Assembly (NCBI RefSeq): GCF_011752005.1
Contig: NZ_JAAIJZ010000001.1
Span: forward strand, 558,001 to 622,000
Origin: Canibacter zhoujuaniae
Lineage (GTDB): Bacteria > Actinomycetota > Actinomycetes > Actinomycetales > Microbacteriaceae
DNA length: 64,000 nt
Direction: 5' to 3'
The position numbers were made by a program, and so were the translations under genes. The first letter of the stretch is position 1. Each line of letters begins with the position of its first letter. Shown here piece by piece: positions 52,835 to 61,283 of this stretch. The notes beneath the pieces are model-generated. The model saw nothing but the letters and a program-made list of their open reading frames with translations. It searched no databases and was not told the DNA's origin.

Positions 52835-54252
52835 CTCAGTGCCTCCTTCAGGTCGTCACCTAAAAATCTTAGTCCGGCAGCGTTGGATGATTTGATGAGC
52901 ACTGTGTCGTGCGGTTTAATTTCATCCCGCAGATAGGTGAGAGCCTCTGCGCTAGAGGGGAAATATTTTGCTTCCGACTCGCTCCAGGCGCCCTCGTTGA
53001 TAGCGGAAATATACATCCGGCGATTGTTTTCACCAACGACAACAACCTGCCCGATGCGCAACCGCACCGCAAGCAAACCGATACGGTCGTGTTCTGGGCC
53101 GGATTCATCTCCCAGCTCACTCATTGCACCCAGCACTGCGATGCTCCGCCCCGCGGGATCTGCAATTTGTGTCAGCGTTTTTAGGGCAGCGGCCATAGAC
53201 TCAGGGCTCGCGTTGTAGGCGTCGTTAATCAGGGTTACTTCGTTAGGCAGCTGGGAAACCTCCATGCGCCACTTTGCGGGGCGCACAGTCGCTTCCAACA
53301 CTTCCACAATGTTCTGAAGATCTAGGCCAAGATCACTTGCAACAGCTGCCGCAGCGAGCGCATTTGCAACGTGGTGCTCACCGAGCACCGGGAAATTCAC
53401 GGGTTTTGAGACTCCATCGACTGTGAGGATGAAGCTAGTTCCTGCGGCGCTGACCGTAATCTCTGCGGCAGTCACTTCTGCGGCACTCACTGTTCCTGTT
53501 GCATCGAACCAGCGCACACGGCCGCGCGCCTGCTGCTGCATCGCTGCAACGAGAGGATCGTTTGCGTTCAGCACCGCAACCCCCTCTGCCGTTAGGGCCT
53601 CAACCATTTCACCCTTGGTTGCCGCGGTTGTCTGGATCCCGCCAAACCCGCCGGCGTGCGCTTTTCCAACCATCAAAACAACGCCGTAGTCAGGCTGCGC
53701 CATACTGGTGAGCAGCGCAATCTCACCACGGGCGCTTGCGCCCATTTCAACAACTAAGTATTCGGTTTCCTGACAGACGCGCAGCATTGTCAGCGGGCCA
53801 CCAACTTCGTTGTTAAACGATTTTTCTGATGCGACTGTGTTTCCAAGCCGGCCGAGCATCTTGGCAAGCAAATTCTTGGTGGTAGTTTTGCCGTTGGAGC
53901 CGGTTATCGCAACTACTTTCAGACCGTGCTCTCGCTTCGCTTTTGTGACGACGTATTTCGCCAAGCTGCCGAGCGCGGTGTCAGCACTGTCAACAATTAT
54001 CTGCGGCACGCTCAGATTATCTTGCTGATCCTCACCGATAATTAGCGCCGCACCGACCTCTACCGCGTTTCCAATGAAACGATGCCCGTCTGTCACCTGC
54101 CCGCGGCGCGCAAAATAAATCTCCCCCGGTTTAACCTCGCGCGAATCGGTCTTGGCGTCGCCGCTCACAATACTTGTTGCAGAGTATCCCGCCGCAAGCT
54201 TAAGGTTCCCAGAAACCGCATCGGCAATTTCTTGCAAAGTCAGTGCGATCAA
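52831..54252 (-). CDS. murF: UDP-MurNAc-tripeptide D-Ala-D-Ala ligase
   Basis: MurF, 473 residues, adds D-Ala-D-Ala to the tripeptide nucleotide. Motifs VAITGSNGKTTTKNLL, VVEMGASARGEI, the lysine in AATKGEMVEAL and INDAYNASPESMAAAL are all present. The TTG start at 54252 has AAGGGGG upstream. It follows the murE-like gene by 28 bases. Since it needs the MurE product, its intactness implies that a working MurE exists somewhere. Confidence 0.95.
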   Translation of the reverse strand: MIALTLQEIADAVSGNLKLAAGYSATSIVSGDAKTDSREVKPGEIYFARRGQVTDGHRFIGNAVEVGAALIIGEDQQDNLSVPQIIVDSADTALGSLAKYVVTKAKREHGLKVVAITGSNGKTTTKNLLAKMLGRLGNTVASEKSFNNEVGGPLTMLRVCQETEYLVVEMGASARGEIALLTSMAQPDYGVVLMVGKAHAGGFGGIQTTAATKGEMVEALTAEGVAVLNANDPLVAAMQQQARGRVRWFDATGTVSAAEVTAAEITVSAAGTSFILTVDGVSKPVNFPVLGEHHVANALAAAAVASDLGLDLQNIVEVLEATVRPAKWRMEVSQLPNEVTLINDAYNASPESMAAALKTLTQIADPAGRSIAVLGAMSELGDESGPEHDRIGLLAVRLRIGQVVVVGENNRRMYISAINEGAWSESEAKYFPSSAEALTYLRDEIKPHDTVLIKSSNAAGLRFLGDDLKEALS

Positions 54253-54280
54253 GGCTGCCCCCTTAAGATTTTCTGGTTCT

Positions 54281-55252
54281 TTATGCTGTCAGCGGCGCGT
54301 TTGTAATCTCACCCGCATAAAGAACTACTGTACTCGCATCGCAGTTTGCACCGGCCGCAACTTTAGCTTCAGATACCGAAGTGTAATAAGAGACCTGAGC
54401 TCGGCCACCGCTGGCAGCGATCCCCTCTCTAACATTCTGCGCGGTTTCGCAGGCAACATACAGCAGATGCCCGGAGTGCGCAGCTTGAGCTCCGATCATG
54501 GCAGACTCTTTAGCATCGCAGCGGGCTGCAACTGTTTCGGCGTCGAGCACGATCCGCACCTCTCCGGGTGCCACATCGGTTAGCGCGTCAAGCAGATCGC
54601 GCAGATACACGAGGCCGACAATGTTGTGCTCAACCAAGAGCGGTGCTGTCTGCGCTGCCGACAAGCGTGCGCCGCAATCCACCTCTAGTGAACCAACATT
54701 TTTCAACATCGCGGCGATCTCAGCTATCGGCACGCCAACGGTCGCCAAAGTCGCAAGCGCAAGCCCAGCAGCTGTGGCCAAATCGGTCGAGAAGGTGGCG
54801 AGCCGCCCTCGAAGATAGCCGTCTTCAGGCCCCTGCATCGCAAAGCTCACAGCGTTTATGTTGTGGTTTGTAACCGCGAGATACCAGTCGGCGGTCTGCC
54901 CGTATTCAGAGGAATAGCGCACCACTTCACCCTGGGCTCGCTTCGCTAGATGCGCCCCGCTGCTGTCGTTGACGTTAATCACCGCTTGTGCCGCAGTCGC
55001 AGCTGCAAAAAACTGTGCGAATGTTTTAAAGCTGTTCTTTTCTGCCTCATTTGCCGGTTGGCCAAGCGTTTTAAATCCGCTAAAAACCAGTGTCTCAATT
55101 GCGGGTAGTGCAGTGCCGTTCACAAGGGCGTTAGCTATCTCCTGCTCTGAAAGCACTCCAACTTCGATATCACGACCCAGCAGGCGTAGATATGTCGACA
55201 GTAAGTGTGCGGTCTCAGCCGCATAGTGTCTTCCGGTGACCGCGATCCGCAC
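54281..55252 (-). CDS. Degenerate MurE-like protein (likely pseudoenzyme)
   Basis: A 323-residue open frame in the murE slot between ftsI and murF, with GGAGG seven bases before its GTG. It retains the outline of MurE domains 2 and 3: residues 92-96 (INVND) match the VNxDD strand, 147-150 (LRGR) the L-x-GR segment, and 312-315 (YAGE) the AGKGHE end. The N-terminal nucleotide-sugar domain is missing. The P-loop TGTNGKTTT has become TGRHYAAET, the carbamylated lysine position is Phe78, the HLDYH metal region is deleted and DNPR has become ETAQ (269-272). Ligase activity is therefore unlikely. The intact frame and ribosome site suggest a retained role, maybe structural; recent decay is the alternative. 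Confidence 0.75.
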   Translation of the reverse strand: MRIAVTGRHYAAETAHLLSTYLRLLGRDIEVGVLSEQEIANALVNGTALPAIETLVFSGFKTLGQPANEAEKNSFKTFAQFFAAATAAQAVINVNDSSGAHLAKRAQGEVVRYSSEYGQTADWYLAVTNHNINAVSFAMQGPEDGYLRGRLATFSTDLATAAGLALATLATVGVPIAEIAAMLKNVGSLEVDCGARLSAAQTAPLLVEHNIVGLVYLRDLLDALTDVAPGEVRIVLDAETVAARCDAKESAMIGAQAAHSGHLLYVACETAQNVREGIAASGGRAQVSYYTSVSEAKVAAGANCDASTVVLYAGEITNAPLTA

Positions 55253-57024
55253 TAGTACTCCTCCGGAATATCTTGGAAGCTCCCTGTGGAGGGCTCGATT
55301 TTAAAATGCCGGATCGCAGCTTCTGCGCTCTGTTTCCAGGTGCCAACCGCAGCAACACCACCGTGGCCATTCTTCGGGAAGGCGACCGAGGTCACCAGCA
55401 CGTATTGCGGGTTATCCGCGGGGAAGTAACCTGCAAACGAGTGGACGAAGTCGCTGCGCAGCCCGCCCTGCCCGTCTGACTGCTCTGCTGTGCCTGTTTT
55501 TCCGGCGAGGCGGTAACCATCGATGCTGATTTCTTTGCCAGGCCAGTCAGCGTTAGCAACGTTCTCAAGCATGTTTTGCAGTTGCTGTGCTGCTCCCTCA
55601 CTAATTACGCGATGGGATTCTCCCGCATCGTGGGTGGTTATTTCACCGTCAGATGCGGTGCAGTTTTTGATAAGAGTCGGTGGGACGTAGACTCCGTTGT
55701 TAGCAATCGTCTGATAGATAGCAGCGGTTTGCACAATAGTGCTGGAAACACCCTGCCCAAACATGACGTTGTAGCTGGTTTGCGCATCCCACTGTTCGGC
55801 AGGATACAGCAGGCCCGCGTCTTCAAACGGCATTCCGGCTTGGGTTGAGCGGCCGAGCCCGAAGCTGGTCATGTAGTTGAAGCGGGTTTCGCGGTCGAGC
55901 CGACTGCCAAGCATCGCTGTGCCAACGTTTGACGACCGTTCAAGAATACCGGTTGCGGTCCAGGGCGTATCGGCGTGTGCAAAAGAGTCGCGGAACAGCA
56001 CATTAGGCTCAGGGTTCCAGGTCCAGGGCGTCAGGTTTTGAGTTTCGGGAGTGATCTGCCCCTGATCCAAAAGCGCTGCCATCGTTACAGTCTTATAGGT
56101 TGATCCCGGTTCGTATGGCAGCAGGAAAGCGCGCGAATCTCGGTGGCTCGGCTCGCTGGCTGCAACATTGTTCGGATCGACGGAGTAGTCTTCTGCGACC
56201 GCAACCAGCTCTCCGGTTTTCACGTTCATCAGCACCTGCATAACCCACTCAGCCTGCGCTTTATCGCGGATTTCGTTGGTGCGTTGCTGCAACTCCCACT
56301 GCAGGTCGCGGTCAATTGTGAGTTGCAGCTGACCGCCGTTGCGCACGGGTTTCTCGATAACACGGCTGCCAGGCAGTTGCACACCGTCAGCTGAGCGTTC
56401 ATAGGTTTCCACACCGCTTTCACCGGTTAGGCACTCATCCTGCGACAGCTCTACCCCCGCTTGCGCAGCACCATCGGATCCAACGAACCCAATTATGTTG
56501 CCCGCAACAGCTCCGTTAGGGTAAACACGGTTAAAAACTGAGCTGAAGGTCAACCACGGAATGCCGAGCTGTTTGAGGCGATTAAGTGTTGTGAGATCAA
56601 CTGATCGCTTCACATAAGCAAAATCAGAGTCAGGATCCTCTGCGAGAGCATCGTCGACAATTTTCTTTACCTCTTCAGGCTTCTGACCTATCACCTCAGC
56701 AATTTCGGCAAAAGCTTCTTCCGCTGTGGTTGCTTCATTTCCCCGGTAGAAAATACCGTTGCGCACCTTGGTGTTTTTTGGCGAGAGCTGCACATCGTAA
56801 CGTTCATCGGTAACAGCCAACACCTGACCGTTCGCATCAACGATGCTGCCTCTCAGCGCCGGCACTTGCACCGGCACGGCACGCTTGCCCTGTGATTGCG
56901 CCGCGAGCGCGGGGCCGTTTACCACCTGCAGATCAACCAGCCGCACACCAAAAACGAGCCCCACAGTTACAACAACCGCAATAGCTGCTTTCGATCTGCT
57001 GATATTTATTCGCTTTCGTGCCAC
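55252..57024 (-). CDS. ftsI: Septal penicillin-binding protein FtsI (PBP3)
   Basis: A class B transpeptidase of about 590 residues. One membrane helix lies near residues 15-35, a dimerisation domain follows, then the transpeptidase domain with the active-site serine in GSTYKTV, SSN in ERSSNVGTAML, and KTG in LAGKTGTAEQ. It cross-links peptidoglycan at the septum with FtsW. The GTG at 57024 has AAGG at a 7-nt spacing; the GTG at 57030 is too close to it. No PASTA domain is present. Its stop overlaps the murE-like start. Confidence 0.94.
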   Translation of the reverse strand: MARKRINISRSKAAIAVVVTVGLVFGVRLVDLQVVNGPALAAQSQGKRAVPVQVPALRGSIVDANGQVLAVTDERYDVQLSPKNTKVRNGIFYRGNEATTAEEAFAEIAEVIGQKPEEVKKIVDDALAEDPDSDFAYVKRSVDLTTLNRLKQLGIPWLTFSSVFNRVYPNGAVAGNIIGFVGSDGAAQAGVELSQDECLTGESGVETYERSADGVQLPGSRVIEKPVRNGGQLQLTIDRDLQWELQQRTNEIRDKAQAEWVMQVLMNVKTGELVAVAEDYSVDPNNVAASEPSHRDSRAFLLPYEPGSTYKTVTMAALLDQGQITPETQNLTPWTWNPEPNVLFRDSFAHADTPWTATGILERSSNVGTAMLGSRLDRETRFNYMTSFGLGRSTQAGMPFEDAGLLYPAEQWDAQTSYNVMFGQGVSSTIVQTAAIYQTIANNGVYVPPTLIKNCTASDGEITTHDAGESHRVISEGAAQQLQNMLENVANADWPGKEISIDGYRLAGKTGTAEQSDGQGGLRSDFVHSFAGYFPADNPQYVLVTSVAFPKNGHGGVAAVGTWKQSAEAAIRHFKIEPSTGSFQDIPEEY

Positions 57025-57043
57025 GCCCACACCTTAGGAAATT

Positions 57044-57628
57044 TTAGTGCGTCACCGGCGCTGGTAATTCACCCTTCCAGCTAACCGGACGCAAAACATC
57101 AGGATCCACAGGTTTATCACCGACTGTGTCAGCTCGCTGTGTGACACCGCCTGTTGCATCAAGAATTGTAATATCTGTGAGTGTTGAATTGGCCACTGTG
57201 TTTTTGACCGGCTTGCTTGTTGAGGGTGTTGGATTTCCGATGATGACACCGTCACTCAACCGAAGATATGCGGGGCTTTCGCTCAACACCATCCCGAGAC
57301 TTGCTGCATTGTCAGCGAGATTCTGTGGGGAATTTTTAGCCTCAACATTCTGCGCTAACACAGTATTTACGCGTGTTACATCCCGCACCTCGCTCTTGAG
57401 TGCGGTTAGCTCGTAGGCGTCCATAGATGTGACCGCAACAAGCCCCATCTGCCCGAAGATAACCCCCAGCACAGTGAGCCCACAGGCAACCGTCATGCCA
57501 AAAGAGCGCTGCGCTTTTTTGGTTTGCGGCACAAGACGTAACTCGGGCCGTGTATATGTCGCAGTCTCATGCTGCGGTGTCTGCTGCAGCTGCTGGACTG
57601 CACTCAGTTTTCGCTGGGGGTTGCTCAC
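57044..57628 (-). CDS. ftsL: FtsL-like divisome protein
   Basis: A 194-residue bitopic protein. The cytoplasmic N-terminus of about 45 residues is followed by a membrane helix (about 46-68) and a short coiled coil with heptads (about 72-105), then a Thr/Ser-rich tail. Position between rsmH and ftsI, topology and the sequence NLADNAASLGMV fit actinobacterial FtsL. The GTG start overlaps the rsmH stop. Confidence 0.85.
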   Translation of the reverse strand: MSNPQRKLSAVQQLQQTPQHETATYTRPELRLVPQTKKAQRSFGMTVACGLTVLGVIFGQMGLVAVTSMDAYELTALKSEVRDVTRVNTVLAQNVEAKNSPQNLADNAASLGMVLSESPAYLRLSDGVIIGNPTPSTSKPVKNTVANSTLTDITILDATGGVTQRADTVGDKPVDPDVLRPVSWKGELPAPVTH

Positions 57629-58605
57629 TTGATTCTCACTCGGGTTACAGCTCTTAGGCGAACGGGGATTGAACGGGGATTAATTTCTTGCTCTGCTTCA
57701 CTCGCGGTTTCAGCTCCGCGCGTCAACAGCTCAAACTCTGGGGCAAACTGCGGCAACTGCTGCGGCAAACCCGCTGGTGTAGTGTCGCGAGTAGCTCTAG
57801 CAAATTCAGTTTTTACGATTTTGTCTTCATGCGACTGATAGGCCATGGCTACGAGACGCCCGCCCACCGCAAGTTCGTGCATCGCTTTTGGCAGGGCGTC
57901 TGCCAGCACTTCAAGTTCGTTGTTTACGGCAACGCGCAGCGCTTGGAAAACACGTTTTGCCGGATGCCGCTGGTTTTTTAATTTTGCCGGGGTGGCTTCC
58001 TGCAAGATCTCCACGAGCGCCCCGCTGCGGCTGATCGGCTCGGCCTGGCGCGCGCGCACAATTGCATCAGCGTAGCGTGCCGCTAACGGTTCATCACCGT
58101 AGCGTTTGAACAAACTACGAAGCGCAGCTGCGTCCAGGCGCGCAAGCAGCTCAGCAGCGGTCTCCCCCTGCGACTGATCCATGCGCATATCGAGCGGTGC
58201 ATCCTGCGCATAGGCAAAGCCGCGCTCAACTTCGTCAAGCTGCATTGAAGAAACGCCTAAATCAAACAGCACCCCACGCAGCTCGGCGTCAGCGCCTATC
58301 AGCCCCAACTCTTCCCGCACCGTCTGCAGCGCCGCTGGCAGTTCGTTATATACGGCGTGCACCGACACAAAACGTTCTTCGTATTTTGCTAAACGTTCTG
58401 AGGCCAGGCTGAGGGCGTTGGTGTCTCGATCAAGACCGATTAGCGTGACATTCTGGAAACGCTCTAACAGTGCTTGAGAGTGCCCCCCAAGACCTAGAGT
58501 TGCATCAATGATGATGCCGCCATTCTCTAGAGCGGGGGCGAGAAGCTCAACACAACGATCGAGCATCACCGGGGTGTGTTTTTGGGCTGCGAGCGAAGAG
58601 GTCAT
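57625..58605 (-). CDS. rsmH: 16S rRNA m4C1402 methyltransferase RsmH
   Basis: A 326-residue SAM-dependent methyltransferase (MraW). It has HTPVMLDRCVELL, the SAM motif IDATLGLGGHSQALL, GVLFDLGVSSMQLDE, the LDMRMDQSQGETAAELL segment, and a C-terminal AMAYQSHEDKIVK. Second gene of the dcw cluster after mraZ. Confidence 0.96.
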   Translation of the reverse strand: MTSSLAAQKHTPVMLDRCVELLAPALENGGIIIDATLGLGGHSQALLERFQNVTLIGLDRDTNALSLASERLAKYEERFVSVHAVYNELPAALQTVREELGLIGADAELRGVLFDLGVSSMQLDEVERGFAYAQDAPLDMRMDQSQGETAAELLARLDAAALRSLFKRYGDEPLAARYADAIVRARQAEPISRSGALVEILQEATPAKLKNQRHPAKRVFQALRVAVNNELEVLADALPKAMHELAVGGRLVAMAYQSHEDKIVKTEFARATRDTTPAGLPQQLPQFAPEFELLTRGAETASEAEQEINPRSIPVRLRAVTRVRIK

Positions 58606-58614
58606 ATTCGCGGG

Positions 58615-59049
58615 CTAGAACATGCCCGGAATCACCTCCTCCGCAACATCAGCAAAGTCATTTTCCTGCGCGGCAAGATATTCATTCCACGCCTCAAGAT
58701 CCCAGATCTCCGCACGCTGCCCGGTGCCGATAACCGCAAGCTCGCGGTCGAGACGCGCATAGCTGCGCAAATTTGCGGGGATAGTCACACGGTGCTGCTT
58801 GTCTGGTGTTTCAGCGTGCGCGCCTGATAGGAAGACGCGCAGGTAGTCTCGCCCCTGGCGCGATGAGATCGGGGCTGTGCGCAGGCGCTCATTCATCTCT
58901 TCAAATTCACGCATTGTGAAAACGTAGAGACAGCGCTCCTGACCGCGCGTAATAACCAGCCCCTGACTAAAGGCATCACGAAATTTCGCAGGCAGAATGA
59001 GGCGCCCTTTCTCGTCCAGTTTGGGCGTATAGGTTCCCAAAAACAGCAC
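58615..59049 (-). CDS. mraZ: MraZ transcriptional regulator
   Basis: A 144-residue protein with two AbrB-like repeats: LDEKGRLILPAKFRDAF and PDKQHRVTIPANLRSYA. MraZ represses the dcw cluster by binding direct repeats upstream of its own gene; matching boxes are seen at 59068-59087. The GTG start at 59049 has GGGAGGTG upstream. First gene of the cluster. Confidence 0.95.
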   Translation of the reverse strand: MLFLGTYTPKLDEKGRLILPAKFRDAFSQGLVITRGQERCLYVFTMREFEEMNERLRTAPISSRQGRDYLRVFLSGAHAETPDKQHRVTIPANLRSYARLDRELAVIGTGQRAEIWDLEAWNEYLAAQENDFADVAEEVIPGMF

Positions 59050-59067
59050 AGAGCACCTCCCTTCCTA

Positions 59068-59087
59068 TCACACCACTTTACTCCACT
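59068..59087 (-). promoter_or_regulatory. MraZ box tandem upstream of mraZ
   Basis: On the minus strand two 10-bp units follow each other, AGTGGAGTAA (59087-59078) and AGTGGTGTGA (59077-59068), 19 to 38 bases upstream of the mraZ start. Tandem GTGG-type boxes at 10-bp spacing are the known MraZ operator design. A third single unit, CGTGGAGTAT, lies at 59118-59109. Confidence 0.65.
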
Positions 59088-59156
59088 TCTTCCTCAAAGG
59101 TCGCCAAAATACTCCACGGCACACCGAAATATTCCCTATTTTTCAGCATTTTAGGC

Positions 59157-59176
59157 GGTGGATGAAAGTGGAGTTA
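59157..59176 (+). promoter_or_regulatory. Second MraZ-like box pair, opposite orientation
   Basis: On the plus strand GGTGGATGAA (59157-59166) and AGTGGAGTTA (59167-59176) form a tandem with the same 10-bp period as the mraZ operator about 80 bp away, but facing the other way. They lie directly beside the DUF3040 terminator. Confidence 0.45.
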
Positions 59177-59180
59177 AAAA

Positions 59181-59210
59181 AGAAACCCTGCTCCGAAGAG
59201 CAGGGTTTCT
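59181..59210 (-). terminator. Terminator after the DUF3040 gene
   Basis: A perfect 13-bp stem (59181-59193 with 59198-59210) with a 4-nt loop, followed on the minus strand by TTTTTT. A textbook rho-independent terminator that insulates the dcw cluster from upstream transcription. Confidence 0.92.
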
Positions 59211-59247
59211 AAACACAAGGCCACACTAGAGGCGGCAGATTAGTTTC

Positions 59248-59298
59248 GGGGGTACGCTGCACGAAATCTGCGTAGCCCCGGTTAAACGCGACTACGCA
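59248..59298 (-). repeat. Two overlapping, mutually exclusive hairpins
   Basis: Arms 59248-59257 and 59270-59279 pair with one mismatch (9 of 10). Alternatively TGCGTAG (59269-59275) pairs with CTACGCA (59292-59298). Both use the same GCGTAG segment, so only one can form. The region lies between the DUF3040 stop and its terminator. Confidence 0.45.
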
Positions 59299-59306
59299 AA
59301 GTTAAA

Positions 59307-59687
59307 TCACAGCTCGCCTTCCATGCGACGACGCCACCGATCCTCAATTTTTTCCATGGGCGACTGCCTCGCCGCCTGAGAGTTAGCTGACTTTTCTGCA
59401 GCAGTTCTCGCTGTATTTTTCTCATTTTTTACGTTTGCGGGGCGAAAAGCGAAAAAGCCGCCCGCCAACATTGCAACAAAGCCAAGCAGCCCCAGCAGCG
59501 GCTGCTTCAAGGCAACCGCAGCAAGCAGCACCCCAACGCCGGCGATAATGATCAGTAGGCCGAACACTAGGTTGCGGTAGTTCAGCGGCTGCGGCGCCCT
59601 GTCAGTGGGCACCTCATCAGCTTCAGACGCATAGAACTCTTGTTCGATGCGTTGAAAAATCTCCTGCTCACGGTTGCTTAGGCTCAC
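59307..59687 (-). CDS. DUF3040 membrane protein
   Basis: A 126-residue protein with the DUF3040 start (MSLSNREQEIFQRIEQEFY), two adjacent membrane helices (about 38-60 and 63-83) and a polar C-terminal tail. The family is actinobacterial and often lies near the dcw cluster; its function is unknown. It is divergent from the polyprenyl synthase gene. Confidence 0.88.
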   Translation of the reverse strand: MSLSNREQEIFQRIEQEFYASEADEVPTDRAPQPLNYRNLVFGLLIIIAGVGVLLAAVALKQPLLGLLGFVAMLAGGFFAFRPANVKNEKNTARTAAEKSANSQAARQSPMEKIEDRWRRRMEGEL

Positions 59688-59739
59688 TACTTCGTCCTCT
59701 CAAGTGGGATGAATCCAGTCTAAAGTCGAAATCGCGGCT

Positions 59740-60852
59740 ATGCTAGCCAGCGTGGGGCAATCAACCAGACTTGCAGAACTTGTTCAGGAACGAATTAATA
59801 CATTTGTCGCTTCCAAGCGCACTGATTTAGAGCCGCTCGGTGAGAGCATTGCAGATTTGCTCACCGCCGCAAGCGACTTTCTCAGTGGCGGGAAGCGGAT
59901 CCGCGCATATTGTATTAGCTTAGGTTTTACGGCCTGCCGCGAGCTGAATCTCACCTCGCCTTTAAACAATGATGCCGCTCGCGTTGTCAACGCCGCAGCC
60001 GCGCTGGAACTGTTCCACGCTGCAGCACTTGTGCACGACGACGTTATTGACCGCTCCGAAACCCGCCGCGGTAAGCCGTCTGTGCACACTAATTTCGCAC
60101 GCAAACACTCACGTTCTGGGTGGCGCGGGCAGGCCGCCCACTTCGGTGTAGCTGCCGCCATCCTGTTGGGAGACCTACTGCAGTCGTGGGCTGATGAGCT
60201 GTTTCAAGAGGCCGTCGACAGCAGCGAGCCTGCCGCCGGCTCTCGCGCGCGTGGGCACTTTAATCGGATGCGCACAGAAGTCGCATTTGGCCAGTATTTT
60301 GATGTGTTAGAGGAACAGCAGACCACTTTCGCACCGCATGCCGAGCAGATGGAACGCGCAACCCGAGTGCTGCTCTATAAGTCTGCAAAATACAGCGTCG
60401 AAGAGCCCCTTCTGATAGGCGCAGCGCTTGCAGGGGCGAGCACGGAGCTTGAAAAAACGCTCTCTGGCTTTGGGGTGCCTGCGGGGGTGGCCTTCCAACT
60501 GCGAGATGATGTGCTTGGCGTGTTTGGTAACAGTGCGGTCACCGGTAAACCCAGCGGTGATGATCTGATAGAGGGCAAGCGGACGGTGCTTGTCACCCTG
60601 ACTCGCAAGGAACTCAACACTAGCCTGCGCGCTATTTTTGATGACGTTTTTGGTGACGCTGAGATGACATCGCTGCAGTTAGAGATGTTGCAGCGCACAA
60701 TCCGTGAAACGGGTGCGCTGGATCAGGTTGAAGAATTAATCGCAAAGAATATGCGTCTCGCGCAGCGGTTCGCTAGATCACCTGAGGTGGCTCCAGCTGC
60801 AGTAGAAAAACTTGTATCCCTCGCTGAGAGCATGGCAAAACGGCAGGCATAA
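59740..60852 (+). CDS. Polyprenyl diphosphate synthase
   Basis: A 370-residue trans-prenyltransferase. The first Asp-rich motif is VHDDVIDRSETRRGKPSVH; the second is FQLRDDVLGVFG, with the final Asp replaced by Gly, as is usual in actinobacterial IdsA-type enzymes. GKRTVLV follows. It makes geranylgeranyl or longer diphosphates for quinones, carotenoids or lipids; chain length cannot be fixed by eye. No ribosome site is seen before the ATG at 59740, and a GTG at 59752 is an alternative. Confidence 0.9.
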   Translation: MLASVGQSTRLAELVQERINTFVASKRTDLEPLGESIADLLTAASDFLSGGKRIRAYCISLGFTACRELNLTSPLNNDAARVVNAAAALELFHAAALVHDDVIDRSETRRGKPSVHTNFARKHSRSGWRGQAAHFGVAAAILLGDLLQSWADELFQEAVDSSEPAAGSRARGHFNRMRTEVAFGQYFDVLEEQQTTFAPHAEQMERATRVLLYKSAKYSVEEPLLIGAALAGASTELEKTLSGFGVPAGVAFQLRDDVLGVFGNSAVTGKPSGDDLIEGKRTVLVTLTRKELNTSLRAIFDDVFGDAEMTSLQLEMLQRTIRETGALDQVEELIAKNMRLAQRFARSPEVAPAAVEKLVSLAESMAKRQA

Positions 60853-60861
60853 CTCGTGGCG

Positions 60862-61191
60862 TTAGCCGAGCAGCAAAGCTGCCGAACGCACGTTTGCCTT
60901 CTGCCCTTTTCTAAGCAGGGAGATCGGGGTGTCACCCAAGTGATCGTTTTCGGTGAGCAACCAGTCAACAGCTTCTTCAGTTGAAAGGCCGGCGTCTGTC
61001 AGCACTATTAGCGTGCCGCGCAGCGAGGAGACCACCACCCCGTCGGTGATGAACTCTTTTGGCACACGCAAAACTCCGTCAATTTTTACCGCTGCCAAAA
61101 TTTGTTCTTCAAACATGCGGCGAACTTTTCCGGGGCTAGAGTCAAAAAGTTCCACTAAATCTGGAACAGTGTATGTATTTGTGATATCCAC
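60862..61191 (-). CDS. Rv2175c-like DNA-binding protein
   Basis: A 109-residue protein matching M. tuberculosis Rv2175c: a winged-helix-type N-terminus (YTVPDLVELFDSSPGKVRRM), the core DGVLRVPKEFITDGVVV, and the end EAVDWLLTENDHLGDTPISLL. In M. tuberculosis this protein is phosphorylated by the neighbouring kinase PknL at an N-terminal threonine, which reduces its DNA binding; threonines at residues 4, 6 and 8 are candidates here. It is divergent from the kinase gene. Confidence 0.87.
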   Translation of the reverse strand: MDITNTYTVPDLVELFDSSPGKVRRMFEEQILAAVKIDGVLRVPKEFITDGVVVSSLRGTLIVLTDAGLSTEEAVDWLLTENDHLGDTPISLLRKGQKANVRSAALLLG

Positions 61192-61283
61192 ACCTCTACT
61201 CTGCCAGAAACAAAGTCATCACAACCAGGTTACAGAGCCTAAATTTTCGGTGAATCGTAAACATCTCTCGTAGACTAAATCAG

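Noticed and set aside
59211..59306. Possible tRNA in the gap after the DUF3040 gene
   Set aside because: The hairpins do not form a cloverleaf, and no T-loop (GTTCGA-type) or CCA-end arrangement is present.
60481..60540. Missing last Asp of the second Asp-rich motif in the polyprenyl synthase
   Set aside because: DDVLG instead of DDxxD is the normal state in actinobacterial IdsA-type enzymes, so it is not evidence of inactivity.
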